From Aequoribacter sp049615385 (lineage in GTDB: Bacteria > Pseudomonadota > Gammaproteobacteria > Pseudomonadales > Halieaceae), in assembly GCF_049615385.1 (NCBI RefSeq), contig NZ_JBMZFL010000012.1: 64,000 bases of DNA; one strand, 5' to 3'. This document shows, one piece after another, positions 17,502-25,794 of the stretch (positions are counted from its first letter, which is position 1; the number at the start of each line of letters is the position of its first letter). The position numbers and the translations under genes were made by a program. The notes under the pieces were generated by a model that made no database searches, was not told where the DNA came from, and saw nothing but the letters and a program-made list of their open reading frames with translations.

Positions 17502-17838
17502 GGCGAGCTGGGGCGTCTACCGACCACAAGCGCTCAATATCATAAAAAGCTCGGGTAGCAGGCAACATAACGTGAACCACAACACCACCCAAGTCCACCA
17601 GCACCCATTCACCAGTATCTTGGCCTTCTACGCCCAGGGGCGGCATTCCCGCCTTTTTAGCGGCTACGATTACGTTATCAGCCAATGACTTAACGTGACG
17701 GTTTGAGGTACCGCTAGCCACGACCAAATACTCCATAACATCTGTTAAAGCGCCGACATCCAAGACCTCGACATTGACTGCCTTTAAATCGTCTAATGCC
17801 GCTTGTGCTAGTTCTTTAACAGCCAAAGAATCCATCAT
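17491..17838 (-). CDS. rsfS: Ribosomal silencing factor RsfS
   Basis: Binds uL14 and blocks subunit joining when cells starve. The 115 residues contain the family features: an N-terminal helix followed by VLDVGALTDVMEYLVVASGTSNRH and GQDTGEWVLVDLGGVVVHVM. There are two adjacent ATG codons (17838, 17835), and either is possible. It is 30 bp downstream of nadD and overlaps rlmH, the conserved nadD-rsfS-rlmH order. Confidence 0.95.
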   Translation of the reverse strand: MMDSLAVKELAQAALDDLKAVNVEVLDVGALTDVMEYLVVASGTSNRHVKSLADNVIVAAKKAGMPPLGVEGQDTGEWVLVDLGGVVVHVMLPATRAFYDIERLWSVDAPARRED

Positions 17839-17868
17839 TCAAGTATCACCTTTTCAAGCCCTTTAGGC

Positions 17869-18513
17869 CTATACGTATAATTTTTGCTGCGCGATATAGT
17901 GTCGCACAACATCGGGAACCAACCCATCAATCGATAAACCGGCCTGCAGTCGTTCGCGAATGTCTGAGGCTGAAATATCCAGCAATCGGGACGACAAAAA
18001 AGCAACGCCCCCACACGATTGCCGGGGCAAGGCATTAACATCAGCTCGGTATTTGCTTACCCAGCTCGCTAACTCGCCCTGCTCAGGCCAAGCCCAGCCG
18101 GGCCTCGCCAAAACCAAGATATTAAGTATCTCTAAAAACTCCTGCCAGCGGTGCCACGATGTAAACCCCAAGAACGCATCGGCCCCCATAATCATGGTCA
18201 AACTGGCGTCAATGCCTACCTCGGCGCGAAATTCGCAGGCGGTAGCAAAACTGTATGACTTGCCCGAGCGCTGCAATTCGCGACTATCGACCTCAAGCTG
18301 AGGAATATCTTTTACCGATTCCGCCACCATCGCTAAACGCCTTGCAGCATTTACTCGCGGCGCATCGCGATGCGGCGGGTCGGCCGCGGGCACCAGCGTT
18401 ATGCTCGACAGCCCCAGAGCCTCGCAAGATTCAATGGCCATTCGAATATGCCCATTGTGGATGGGATCAAAGGTGCCTCCCATAAACGCTTTTGCTCTTG
18501 AACCTAGACTCAA
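17869..18513 (-). CDS. nadD: Nicotinate-nucleotide adenylyltransferase
   Basis: Transfers AMP from ATP to nicotinate mononucleotide in NAD synthesis. The nucleotidyltransferase motif GGTFDPIHNGH is at 12-22 and the second motif ISASDIRERL is near the C-terminus, total 214 residues. The start is a TTG at 18513 whose last bases overlap the proA stop (TTGA). The downstream ATG falls inside the conserved first strand and would be too late. A rare TTG start with overlap suggests low, coupled expression. Confidence 0.93.
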   Translation of the reverse strand: MSLGSRAKAFMGGTFDPIHNGHIRMAIESCEALGLSSITLVPAADPPHRDAPRVNAARRLAMVAESVKDIPQLEVDSRELQRSGKSYSFATACEFRAEVGIDASLTMIMGADAFLGFTSWHRWQEFLEILNILVLARPGWAWPEQGELASWVSKYRADVNALPRQSCGGVAFLSSRLLDISASDIRERLQAGLSIDGLVPDVVRHYIAQQKLYV

Positions 18514-19766
18514 GAACGAACCTGCCCTGTTCCGAACACGACGTATTTTTGTGAGGTGAGTCCCTCCAAGCCCACCGGGCCCCGAGCGTGGATTTTATCG
18601 GTCGAAATACCGATCTCAGCCCCTAACCCATATTCAAACCCATCGGCAAAACGCGTTGAGGCATTCACCATGACCGAGCTCGAATCCACCTCGCGCATAA
18701 ATTGCTCAGCATGCGCGTGGTTGTTGGTCACAATAGCGTCAGTATGATGTGAACCATAGGCGTTGATGTGGTCTATGGCCTCAGCCAAACCCGCAACAAT
18801 TCGCACCGCTAAAATAGGCGCCAAGTACTCGGCGTACCAATCAGCTTCTGTGGCAACTACCGCCCAATTCAATATTCGACAGGTTTCAGAACAACCGCGA
18901 ACCTCAACGCCCTTAGACTGCAACTCGGGGCCGATCAGAGCTAGCGCGTCTGCCGCCACCGACCGGTCAAGTAACAGCGTTTCCATGGTGTTACAGGTGC
19001 CATAACGATGCGTCTTAGCGTTGATGGCGATGGCATTTGCCATGGATAAATCTGCACCTGCATCAATGAACACGTGACAAACGCCGTCTAGGTGTTTGAT
19101 TACGGGAATACGAGCTTCAGCGGTGATGCGCTCAATAAGACCTTTACCACCGCGCGGGACGATCACATCAACGAACTTATCCATTGTAATCAACGCGCCC
19201 ACTGCAGCGCGATCGGTCGTGTTCACCACTTGCACCGCCGTTTCAGGCATGCCGGCGTCAGCCAGCCCCGCCTCGATACAGCGAGCGATTGCGCCGTTTG
19301 AGTGAATAGACTCGGATCCTCCGCGCAAGATCGTCGAATTGCCCGATTTGATGCACAAACTGCTGGCTTCAATCGTAACGTTTGGTCGAGACTCATAAAT
19401 AATACCGACCACTCCCAAAGGCACACGCATCTTACCAACGCGAATACCTGACGGCATGGTGCGAATTTGGTCGGTTGCACCGATCGGGTCGGGGAGTGAG
19501 GCAACTTGCTCTAAATTAGCGATCATACCGTCAATACGACCGGCATTCAGGGCCAAGCGATCACACATTGCATCATCAAGCCCCTGAGATTTGGCTGCCG
19601 CCAGATCTTTCGCATTCGCAGCCAATATGAGCTCTCGCTGTGAATCGATACGTTGTGCAATACACCACAGTGCATGGTTGCGTTGGCTTAAGCTACTTAA
19701 TGCCAAGACGCGCGCCGCTCGCTTGGCTTGTTGTCCCAAGCCGAGCATGTAGTCAGAGACATCCAT
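18510..19766 (-). CDS. proA: Gamma-glutamyl phosphate reductase
   Basis: Second step of proline synthesis: NADPH-dependent reduction of glutamyl-5-phosphate to the semialdehyde. The 418 residues match the family length. Catalytic Cys258 lies in HRYGTCNTMET, and the glycine-rich VPRGGKGL and C-terminal GPVGLEGLTS are present. Its pathway partner proB is about 13 kb away, in the obgE operon, as in Pseudomonas. It is the first gene of the minus-strand run that continues through nadD to lipB. Confidence 0.96.
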   Translation of the reverse strand: MDVSDYMLGLGQQAKRAARVLALSSLSQRNHALWCIAQRIDSQRELILAANAKDLAAAKSQGLDDAMCDRLALNAGRIDGMIANLEQVASLPDPIGATDQIRTMPSGIRVGKMRVPLGVVGIIYESRPNVTIEASSLCIKSGNSTILRGGSESIHSNGAIARCIEAGLADAGMPETAVQVVNTTDRAAVGALITMDKFVDVIVPRGGKGLIERITAEARIPVIKHLDGVCHVFIDAGADLSMANAIAINAKTHRYGTCNTMETLLLDRSVAADALALIGPELQSKGVEVRGCSETCRILNWAVVATEADWYAEYLAPILAVRIVAGLAEAIDHINAYGSHHTDAIVTNNHAHAEQFMREVDSSSVMVNASTRFADGFEYGLGAEIGISTDKIHARGPVGLEGLTSQKYVVFGTGQVRS

Positions 19767-19870
19767 AATTCGTTTCCGTTGTTCTCGTGCTCAGTATACG
19801 CTAATCAATCACGCCTTACCTCTATGACGCGTTAAGTGTCGCGAAGGGTGCTATTTAACCCACTGAGATG

Positions 19871-19899
19871 ACGACAGGCTTTTGAGGATTTTCTATAAT
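19871..19899 (+). promoter_or_regulatory. Candidate sigma-70 promoter in the proA-grxD gap
   Basis: ACGACA (19871-19876, 4/6 to the -35 consensus), a 17-bp spacer and a perfect TATAAT (19894-19899) face right. The downstream transcript would carry an AAGGAG and a 21-codon reading frame and then run antisense into grxD. Confidence 0.35.
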
Positions 19900-19919
19900 T
19901 TTAAGGAGTCTAAACGCAC

Positions 19920-19985
19920 ATGTTGCCAGTCCAACGAGACCGTTATCAAGATGGCGAGTACACGACACAGCGTACCCGCCGATGA
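19920..19985 (+). CDS. Possible 21-residue microprotein or leader peptide
   Basis: ATG 19920 opens MLPVQRDRYQDGEYTTQRTR, with one more Arg before TGA at 19983-19985. An AAGGAG lies 11 bp upstream, which is a little far, and a TATAAT-type promoter sits just before that. The peptide is polar and Arg-rich with no signal or membrane segment. It may be a real microprotein, the remnant of a longer gene, or chance. The 221-bp gap between proA and grxD otherwise holds nothing recognised. Confidence 0.25.
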   Translation: MLPVQRDRYQDGEYTTQRTRR

Positions 19986-19987
19986 AA

Positions 19988-20317
19988 TCAACCGTTCTGC
20001 GCAGTAGCCGCTTCTTTAACAAGCGTTTGAAGCTCGCCGGTTTCATGCATTTCAGTCACGATATCGCACCCTCCAATCAACTCACCTTGAACCCACAGCT
20101 GCGGGAAAGTAGGCCAATTCGCATACGCGGGCAAATGAGCGCGAACATCGGGATTCGATAACACATCAACGTAGGCAAAGCGTTCACCGCAGGCCATCAG
20201 CGCCTGCACTGTTCTGGCTGAAAAGCCACACTGTGGCTGATTTGGTGAGCCTTTCATGTACAACAAAATCGGATTGTTCTCGATTTGCTCTTTAAGGGTC
20301 TCGATTACATCGCTCAT
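19988..20317 (-). CDS. grxD: Monothiol glutaredoxin
   Basis: CGFS-type glutaredoxin of 109 residues that binds and transfers [2Fe-2S] clusters, usually with BolA-type partners. The active-site motif is C30-GFS (PQCGFSARTV). The glutathione-binding residues around WPTFPQLWVQGELIGGCDI are intact. CAGGAGAG gives a good ribosome-binding site before the ATG. It is monocistronic, divergent from argD. Confidence 0.95.
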   Translation of the reverse strand: MSDVIETLKEQIENNPILLYMKGSPNQPQCGFSARTVQALMACGERFAYVDVLSNPDVRAHLPAYANWPTFPQLWVQGELIGGCDIVTEMHETGELQTLVKEAATAQNG

Positions 20318-20421
20318 AACACTCTCCTGTGAAAACCGTATTGTAGCCTACATGGCCACAAACACCAGAAACTCAAGGGCTAGTAACGTAATTTTGCCAA
20401 ATTTACCGGCGCTCTTCATTG

Positions 20422-20441
20422 CCCCTGTTTCGATCCAGGGG
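20422..20441 (+). promoter_or_regulatory. Leader hairpin upstream of argD
   Basis: CCCCTG (20422-20427) pairs with CAGGGG (20436-20441) around an 8-nt loop. It precedes the T-tailed hairpin at 20458-20478. GC-rich bases in it could pair in part with the terminator arm, so it may be an alternative (antiterminator) structure. That role is inference. Confidence 0.3.
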
Positions 20442-20457
20442 TAACATTACGCCCTTG

Positions 20458-20478
20458 GGCAGCACTCGCTGCCTTTTT
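20458..20478 (+). terminator. Attenuator-like terminator hairpin in the argD leader
   Basis: GGCAGC (20458-20463), loop ACTC and GCTGCC (20468-20473) form a perfect 6-bp stem, followed directly by TTTTT (20474-20478). It ends 21 bp before the argD start, where no upstream plus-strand gene needs termination. That fits attenuation of argD-argF. The frame through it from a TTG at 20419 contains several Arg codons and no stop before argD. Confidence 0.4.
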
Positions 20479-20499
20479 ACTTTGCAAAGAGGATCCGCC

Positions 20500-21681
20500 G
20501 TGTCGTCCATAATGCCGACCTACAAGCGTTTGCCGGTGCAATTCGTCCGCGGACAGGGTGCCTGGCTCTATGATACCAGCGATACTGCATATTTGGATGC
20601 GCTGACGGGTATTGCTGTGACTGGACTTGGCCACTGCCATCCTGCCGTCAGTGCAGCATTGGCAAAGCAAGCCCAAACCCTCATGCATTGCTCGAATCTT
20701 TATCACATTCCGACACAGGAAGTACTGGCCGAGACACTGTGCCGCATCGCGGGCATGGATGCCGTATTTTTTGGCAATTCTGGCGCCGAAGCAAACGAAG
20801 CAGCCATCAAGCTTGCCCGCCTTTACGGGCATCAAAACGGTATCGAGTCGCCGACTATTATCGTTCTGGAACACGCCTTCCACGGCCGCACCATGGCAAC
20901 TTTGACCGCCACCGGTAACGCCGCTGTACAGAAGGGTTTTGAACCTCTAGTGCCCGGCTTTATCCGAGTTCCCGCAGGCGATATCGAAGCGATTGCCGCG
21001 CTCGCAAACAATGCCAACATTGTTGCAGTCTTGGCCGAACCGGTACAAGGCGAGGGCGGTGTGAGACGATTGAGCGATGACTATTTGCGCGGGCTCCGCG
21101 AACAGTGCGACCGCAATAACTGGCTGCTCATGTTCGATGAAGTTCAATCCGGTAACGGCAGAGTGGGCACTTACTTTGCCTATTTAGGCCTGAATTTCAA
21201 GCCCGACGTGGTAACGACCGCAAAAGGCTTAGGCAACGGCGTACCCATCGGCGCCTGCCTAGCGCAAGGTAAGGCGGCCAGAGTGCTAGGAGCTGGGAAT
21301 CACGGCTCCACCTATGGCGGCAACCCGCTCGCGAGTGCCGCGGCTATGGCTGTGATCAACACCATAGAACAAGACAACCTCACGCAGCGAGTTCCCATTA
21401 TCCGCAAACTCATTAGCGAGTCACTGTATCAGCAAAGCCAGGCAGCGACAGACCTAATCAAAACCGAGTCAGGCCAAGGACTTATGCTAGGCTTTGTTAT
21501 GTCGCAGGACTGCCCTGAATTGGTATCGCTTGCGTTAGAGCAAAAGCTTCTCATCAACGTGACAGCGGGCAATGTGGTTCGCCTGCTTCCCGCCTTGACT
21601 CTGACCGACGACGAGGCAATCTTGATCGGTGAACGACTTGCGGGAGTCATCGACACCTACGCGTGGCAAATAAAGGGTTAA
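20500..21681 (+). CDS. argD: Acetylornithine aminotransferase
   Basis: PLP-dependent class III aminotransferase in arginine synthesis (N-acetylglutamate semialdehyde to N-acetylornithine); it may also serve as succinyl-DAP aminotransferase. I start it at GTG 20500, with GAGGA 6 bp upstream, giving 393 residues, the usual length. The frame extends to a TTG at 20419, but those residues cover leader hairpins. GNSGAEANEAAIKLAR binds the PLP phosphate, FDEVQSGNGR holds the PLP Asp, and TTAKGLGNG the Schiff-base Lys, about 252. argF follows after 4 bp. Confidence 0.93.
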   Translation: MSSIMPTYKRLPVQFVRGQGAWLYDTSDTAYLDALTGIAVTGLGHCHPAVSAALAKQAQTLMHCSNLYHIPTQEVLAETLCRIAGMDAVFFGNSGAEANEAAIKLARLYGHQNGIESPTIIVLEHAFHGRTMATLTATGNAAVQKGFEPLVPGFIRVPAGDIEAIAALANNANIVAVLAEPVQGEGGVRRLSDDYLRGLREQCDRNNWLLMFDEVQSGNGRVGTYFAYLGLNFKPDVVTTAKGLGNGVPIGACLAQGKAARVLGAGNHGSTYGGNPLASAAAMAVINTIEQDNLTQRVPIIRKLISESLYQQSQAATDLIKTESGQGLMLGFVMSQDCPELVSLALEQKLLINVTAGNVVRLLPALTLTDDEAILIGERLAGVIDTYAWQIKG

Positions 21682-21685
21682 CACC

Positions 21686-22597
21686 ATGACCACAACTCGA
21701 CATTTTCTGAGACTCACCGACTTAAGCTCGAGCGAGTTAAAAACGCTGATACAACGCGCTATCGATCTCAAATCCATGCAGCAAAAAGGCGAACAACACG
21801 CCTTGTTTCCAAATGCTACCATGGCCATGATTTTTGAGAAGGCGTCGACGCGCACACGAGTCTCATTTGAAGCCGGTATGGCACAGTTTGGCGGGCACGC
21901 CTTATTTCTCTCTCCCAACGACACTCAGCTAGGCCGCGGCGAACCCATCGAAGATACTGCCAAAGTCATTTCGCGAATGGTCGATATCGTGATGATTCGC
22001 ACCTCTGCGCACGAACGGCTGGAGGTGTTCGCTCAAAATTCTAGAGTACCCGTGATTAACGCTTTGTCTGACGAATCGCATCCCTGCCAATTGCTGGCCG
22101 ATATGATGACGTGGTATGAACACCGAGGTGACATGCAGGGTAAAACAGCAAGCTGGATTGGCGATGGCAATAACATGTGCCACTCATTCATTCGCGCCGC
22201 GCATCTATTTGGCTTCCATTTAAATATCGCCTGCCCAGATGGCTTCGACCCAGATCAAGCCTTACTCGACGAATACGCTCACTGCATAACGTTGACGCGA
22301 GACCCAGCAAGCGCAGCAAGGGGATCTGATCTCCTAGCGACCGACGTATGGGCATCGATGGGACAAGAGCAAGAGGCGAAAGCACGCATCGCAGCTTTCG
22401 AAGGCTTCGAGCTCAACCGCGAGTTATTAAATCTGGCTAACCCAGACGCCATTTACCTACACTGCTTACCCGCGCATCGCGGGGAGGAAATTAGCGCCGA
22501 CTTAATGGACGACCCAAACACTGTAATCTGGGATGAAGCCGAGAATCGGCTGCACGCCCAAAAGGCCTTAATCGAGTTCTTACTGCGACAAAAGTAA
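21686..22597 (+). CDS. argF: Ornithine carbamoyltransferase
   Basis: Condenses ornithine with carbamoyl phosphate to citrulline. The 303 residues show the carbamoyl-phosphate motif STRTRVSFE (54-62), HPCQLLADM, the ornithine-loop region DVWASMGQE and the HCLPAHRGEE segment with the catalytic Cys. It is co-transcribed with argD (4-bp gap). The other arg genes are outside the window. A weak inverted repeat (GCGCCA 22620-22625, TGGCGC 22642-22647) follows the gene and may help terminate it. Confidence 0.96.
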   Translation: MTTTRHFLRLTDLSSSELKTLIQRAIDLKSMQQKGEQHALFPNATMAMIFEKASTRTRVSFEAGMAQFGGHALFLSPNDTQLGRGEPIEDTAKVISRMVDIVMIRTSAHERLEVFAQNSRVPVINALSDESHPCQLLADMMTWYEHRGDMQGKTASWIGDGNNMCHSFIRAAHLFGFHLNIACPDGFDPDQALLDEYAHCITLTRDPASAARGSDLLATDVWASMGQEQEAKARIAAFEGFELNRELLNLANPDAIYLHCLPAHRGEEISADLMDDPNTVIWDEAENRLHAQKALIEFLLRQK

Positions 22598-22760
22598 TAC
22601 AAAAGATCCATCTTGGTGCGCGCCATTTGCTAAATAACACTTGGCGCTAAAAACCCTTTTCGTTAGATCAAATTAATCCGATCTGTCCCTCTACACCCCC
22701 TACCATACTCGACCCGCAAACACACACGCCATCAAGGTTAGTGACCACTAACAATCTATT

Positions 22761-22780
22761 TTACCCACAATCTATACACA
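22761..22780 (+). promoter_or_regulatory. Two degenerate DnaA-box-like 9-mers upstream of nrdA
   Basis: TTACCCACA (22761-22769) and CTATACACA (22772-22780) each match the DnaA box TTWTNCACA at 8 of 9 positions, in the same orientation with starts 11 bp apart. E. coli nrdAB is known to be DnaA-regulated, so a role is plausible, but two one-mismatch 9-mers in 300 bp could be chance. Confidence 0.25.
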
Positions 22781-22819
22781 AGCTTTACCCGAGATATGCC
22801 TATTGCATTGCCGCATAGA

Positions 22820-22835
22820 CACCAGTATCTTGTGT
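22820..22835 (+). promoter_or_regulatory. NrdR box 1 (degenerate left half)
   Basis: The right half TATCTTGTGT matches the NrdR consensus ACACWATATATWGTGT well; the left half is shifted by one base (ACACCAG). It starts exactly 32 bp before box 2, about three helical turns, the usual spacing of paired NrdR boxes. Confidence 0.55.
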
Positions 22836-22851
22836 GGCACAATAACTCAAA

Positions 22852-22867
22852 GCACCACATATGGTGT
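22852..22867 (+). promoter_or_regulatory. NrdR box 2
   Basis: GCACCACATATGGTGT matches 12 of 16 consensus positions, with intact CAC/GTG arms around ATAT. It overlaps an ATG at 22861, which supports placing the nrdA start at 22912. NrdR represses ribonucleotide reductase genes when (d)ATP is high. Confidence 0.7.
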
Positions 22868-22911
22868 CTAGACTTAAAATCGACCCTACAAGCAAGAGCG
22901 CCGGAGCAAGC

Positions 22912-25779
22912 ATGGAAACAACAAGTACACCAGTATCGCCATCGACCAGCAAAACGACCGCCAGTCCTACCGCGACACCCATCGAAGCAACCGCTCCCGG
23001 CACGCTAAAAGTTATCAAGCGCAACGGTCAAGTTGTTCCTTTCGACAACAGCAAAATTTCGGTCGCGATTACGAAGGCATTCTTAGCGGTTGAAGGTGGT
23101 ACAGCTGCAGCGTCTAGTCGAATTCACGAAACCGTCGCGAAATTGACGACACAAGTGATGGGCACCTTTGAGCGCCGAATGCCATCAGGCGGCACCATTC
23201 ACATAGAAGACATTCAGGACCAGGTCGAACTCGCGCTCATGCGGGCAGGTGAACACAAAATTGCACGTGACTATGTTATTTACCGCGAAGAACAGGCACG
23301 CAAGCGCGCTCAAAAACGCGCTCTTTCAGCCGAGGCAGAGCGCGCAGCAGGTGCGATCTCAGTATTACAGCCAGACGGTAGCCGCGCGCCGCTCGACATC
23401 GAACGCTTACAAACTGTGGTCTCTGAAGCTTGCGCCGATTTGGCCGATGTCAGCGCGTCAAAAATTTTAGAAGAAGCGCTGCGCAACCTTTACGATGGCG
23501 TAACACTCGATGAGGTGACGACCTCGCTGGTGATTACCGCGCGCACACTGATCGAGCAAGAACCCAACTACACCTATGCAGCGGCCCGCTTACTGTGCGA
23601 TGACTTGCGAGGCGAAGCCTTAGAATTCCTAGGCGTAGCACAACGCGCCACTCAGCAAGAAATGGCGATTTACTACCCACAATCCTTACAAGCCTACATT
23701 GCCAAAGGCATCCAACTAGAGCTATTAAGCCCAGAGTTAGCCGATTTTGATATCGCCCGATTGGGTGCGGCCATCCAGCCCGAGCGAGACCTACAATTCA
23801 CCTACTTGGGTTTGCAGACACTATACGACCGTTACTTCATTCACAGCAACGAAACACGTTTTGAGTTACCCCAAGTGTTTTTTATGCGTATCGCCATGGG
23901 ACTCGCGGTTCGTGAGGACGACAAAAACGCGCGTGCTATCGAGTTCTATCAGCTGCTCTCGTCATTTGACTATATGAGCTCGACACCGACACTGTTTAAC
24001 GCCGGCACCCTGCGCCCACAGCTCTCATCTTGCTATCTCACCACAGTGCCTGATGACTTAAGCGGTATTTACGGTGCAATTCGAGATAACGCGTTACTGT
24101 CAAAATGGGCAGGTGGTTTGGGCAACGACTGGACGCCGGTGCGCGCATTGGGCTCCTATATCAAAGGCACTAACGGAAAGTCGCAGGGTGTTGTGCCCTT
24201 CTTAAAAGTCGTTAATGACACTGCGGTCGCTGTAAACCAAGGCGGCAAACGCAAAGGCGCGGTGTGTGCTTATTTAGAAACTTGGCACTTAGACATCGAA
24301 GAGTTCCTGGAACTGCGTAAAAATACCGGTGATGACCGCCGTCGCACACACGACATGAATAGCGCCAACTGGATTCCGGACCTGTTCATGAAACGCGTTT
24401 TTGAAGGTGGCGAGTGGACACTGTTTTCGCCTAACGACACCCCAGATTTGCACGATTCGTACGGCGCCGACTTTGAAGCCAAATACGAAGCCTACGAGGC
24501 ACAAACTCGTAGCGGCGAACTGAAATTGTTTAAGCGCGTACAAGCCGAGAACCTTTGGCGCAAAATGTTGGGGATGCTGTTCGAAACAGGCCACCCTTGG
24601 ATCACGTTCAAGGACCCTTGTAACTTGCGATCACCACAGTCACACGTAGGTGTTGTGCACTCGTCTAACCTGTGTACCGAAATCACGCTGAATACCAGCG
24701 ATGAAGAAATCGCGGTGTGTAACTTAGGTTCGGTAAACCTACCTCAACACATCGACGAAAACGGTTTAAACCTAGATAAACTGCAAAAGACTGTTACTAC
24801 CGCCGTGCGTATGCTCGATAACGTCATCGACATTAATTACTACTCGGTACCACAAGCAGAGCGCTCGAATTTCCGTCACCGCCCGGTGGGACTGGGCCTC
24901 ATGGGCTTCCAAGATGCCTTGTACAAGCAGCACATCGCCTACAGCTCACCTGAAGCAGTAGAATTTGCAGACCGTTCGATGGAAGCCATTAGCTACTACG
25001 CCATCCAAGCTTCATCGGCTTTAGCTGAAGAACGCGGTACGTACTCTAGCTTTGAGGGTTCGTTATGGAGCCAGGGGATTTTGCCCATCGACTCACTCGA
25101 GCGCCTGGCTGAGTCTCGGGGTGACCAGTATCTGCAAATAGATCGCACTCAAACTCTGGATTGGGATACGCTGCGCGATCGCGTTCGTGCGAAAGGGATG
25201 CGCAACTCTAACGTCATGGCGATCGCACCAACAGCAACCATCGCGAACATTACAGGCGTGTCGCAATCAATAGAGCCCACCTACCAAAACTTGTACGTTA
25301 AATCGAACTTGTCGGGCGAGTTCACGGTTGTGAATCCTTACTTGGTGAATGATCTTAAGGCCCGCAATTTATGGGATAAGGTCATGGTTAATGATCTGAA
25401 ATACTACGATGGCAGCGCGCAGGCTATCGACCGTATTCCGGCCGACTTAAAAGCGATTTACGCAACCGCCTTTGAGGTTGAGCCTCGCTGGATTGTCGAG
25501 GCAGCTAGCCGCCGTCAGAAGTGGATCGACCAGGCTCAATCATTGAACCTGTACATCAACAACGCCAGCGGTAAAAAGCTCGACGTAACCTATCGAATGG
25601 CCTGGCTGAGCGGATTAAAAACCACGTATTACTTGCGCTCACTTGCAGCGACAGGTACCGAAAAATCAACTGTCGACAAGGGTACATTAAACGCGGTTGC
25701 CGCCGCAGCTGCACCACAGCCAGCACCCGTACCACAAGCATGCTCGCTGGACGACCCCGATTGCGAAGCTTGCCAATAA
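22912..25779 (+). CDS. nrdA: Ribonucleoside-diphosphate reductase, alpha subunit, with two ATP-cones
   Basis: Large subunit of class I ribonucleotide reductase, making dNDPs from NDPs. The ATG at 22912 has GGAG 7 bp upstream and gives 955 residues; an ATG at 22861 lies inside an NrdR box. After a Ser/Thr/Pro-rich start come two ATP-cone domains, about 31-128 (TLKVIKRNGQVVPFD) and about 149-238 (ISVLQPDGSRAPLD), as in Pseudomonas NrdA; the first is normally the active dATP sensor. Catalytic signatures follow: LSSCYL, NLCTEI and AVCNLGSVNL, with a C-terminal CEAC redox-shuttle pair. It is longer than E. coli NrdA (761) mainly because of the extra cone. nrdB follows. Confidence 0.95.
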   Translation: METTSTPVSPSTSKTTASPTATPIEATAPGTLKVIKRNGQVVPFDNSKISVAITKAFLAVEGGTAAASSRIHETVAKLTTQVMGTFERRMPSGGTIHIEDIQDQVELALMRAGEHKIARDYVIYREEQARKRAQKRALSAEAERAAGAISVLQPDGSRAPLDIERLQTVVSEACADLADVSASKILEEALRNLYDGVTLDEVTTSLVITARTLIEQEPNYTYAAARLLCDDLRGEALEFLGVAQRATQQEMAIYYPQSLQAYIAKGIQLELLSPELADFDIARLGAAIQPERDLQFTYLGLQTLYDRYFIHSNETRFELPQVFFMRIAMGLAVREDDKNARAIEFYQLLSSFDYMSSTPTLFNAGTLRPQLSSCYLTTVPDDLSGIYGAIRDNALLSKWAGGLGNDWTPVRALGSYIKGTNGKSQGVVPFLKVVNDTAVAVNQGGKRKGAVCAYLETWHLDIEEFLELRKNTGDDRRRTHDMNSANWIPDLFMKRVFEGGEWTLFSPNDTPDLHDSYGADFEAKYEAYEAQTRSGELKLFKRVQAENLWRKMLGMLFETGHPWITFKDPCNLRSPQSHVGVVHSSNLCTEITLNTSDEEIAVCNLGSVNLPQHIDENGLNLDKLQKTVTTAVRMLDNVIDINYYSVPQAERSNFRHRPVGLGLMGFQDALYKQHIAYSSPEAVEFADRSMEAISYYAIQASSALAEERGTYSSFEGSLWSQGILPIDSLERLAESRGDQYLQIDRTQTLDWDTLRDRVRAKGMRNSNVMAIAPTATIANITGVSQSIEPTYQNLYVKSNLSGEFTVVNPYLVNDLKARNLWDKVMVNDLKYYDGSAQAIDRIPADLKAIYATAFEVEPRWIVEAASRRQKWIDQAQSLNLYINNASGKKLDVTYRMAWLSGLKTTYYLRSLAATGTEKSTVDKGTLNAVAAAAAPQPAPVPQACSLDDPDCEACQ

Positions 25780-25794
25780 ACAAGGAGATACTCG

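Noticed and set aside
20416..20883. 155-residue minus-strand frame over argD
   Set aside because: It is antisense to a well-conserved argD, and its composition is not protein-like.
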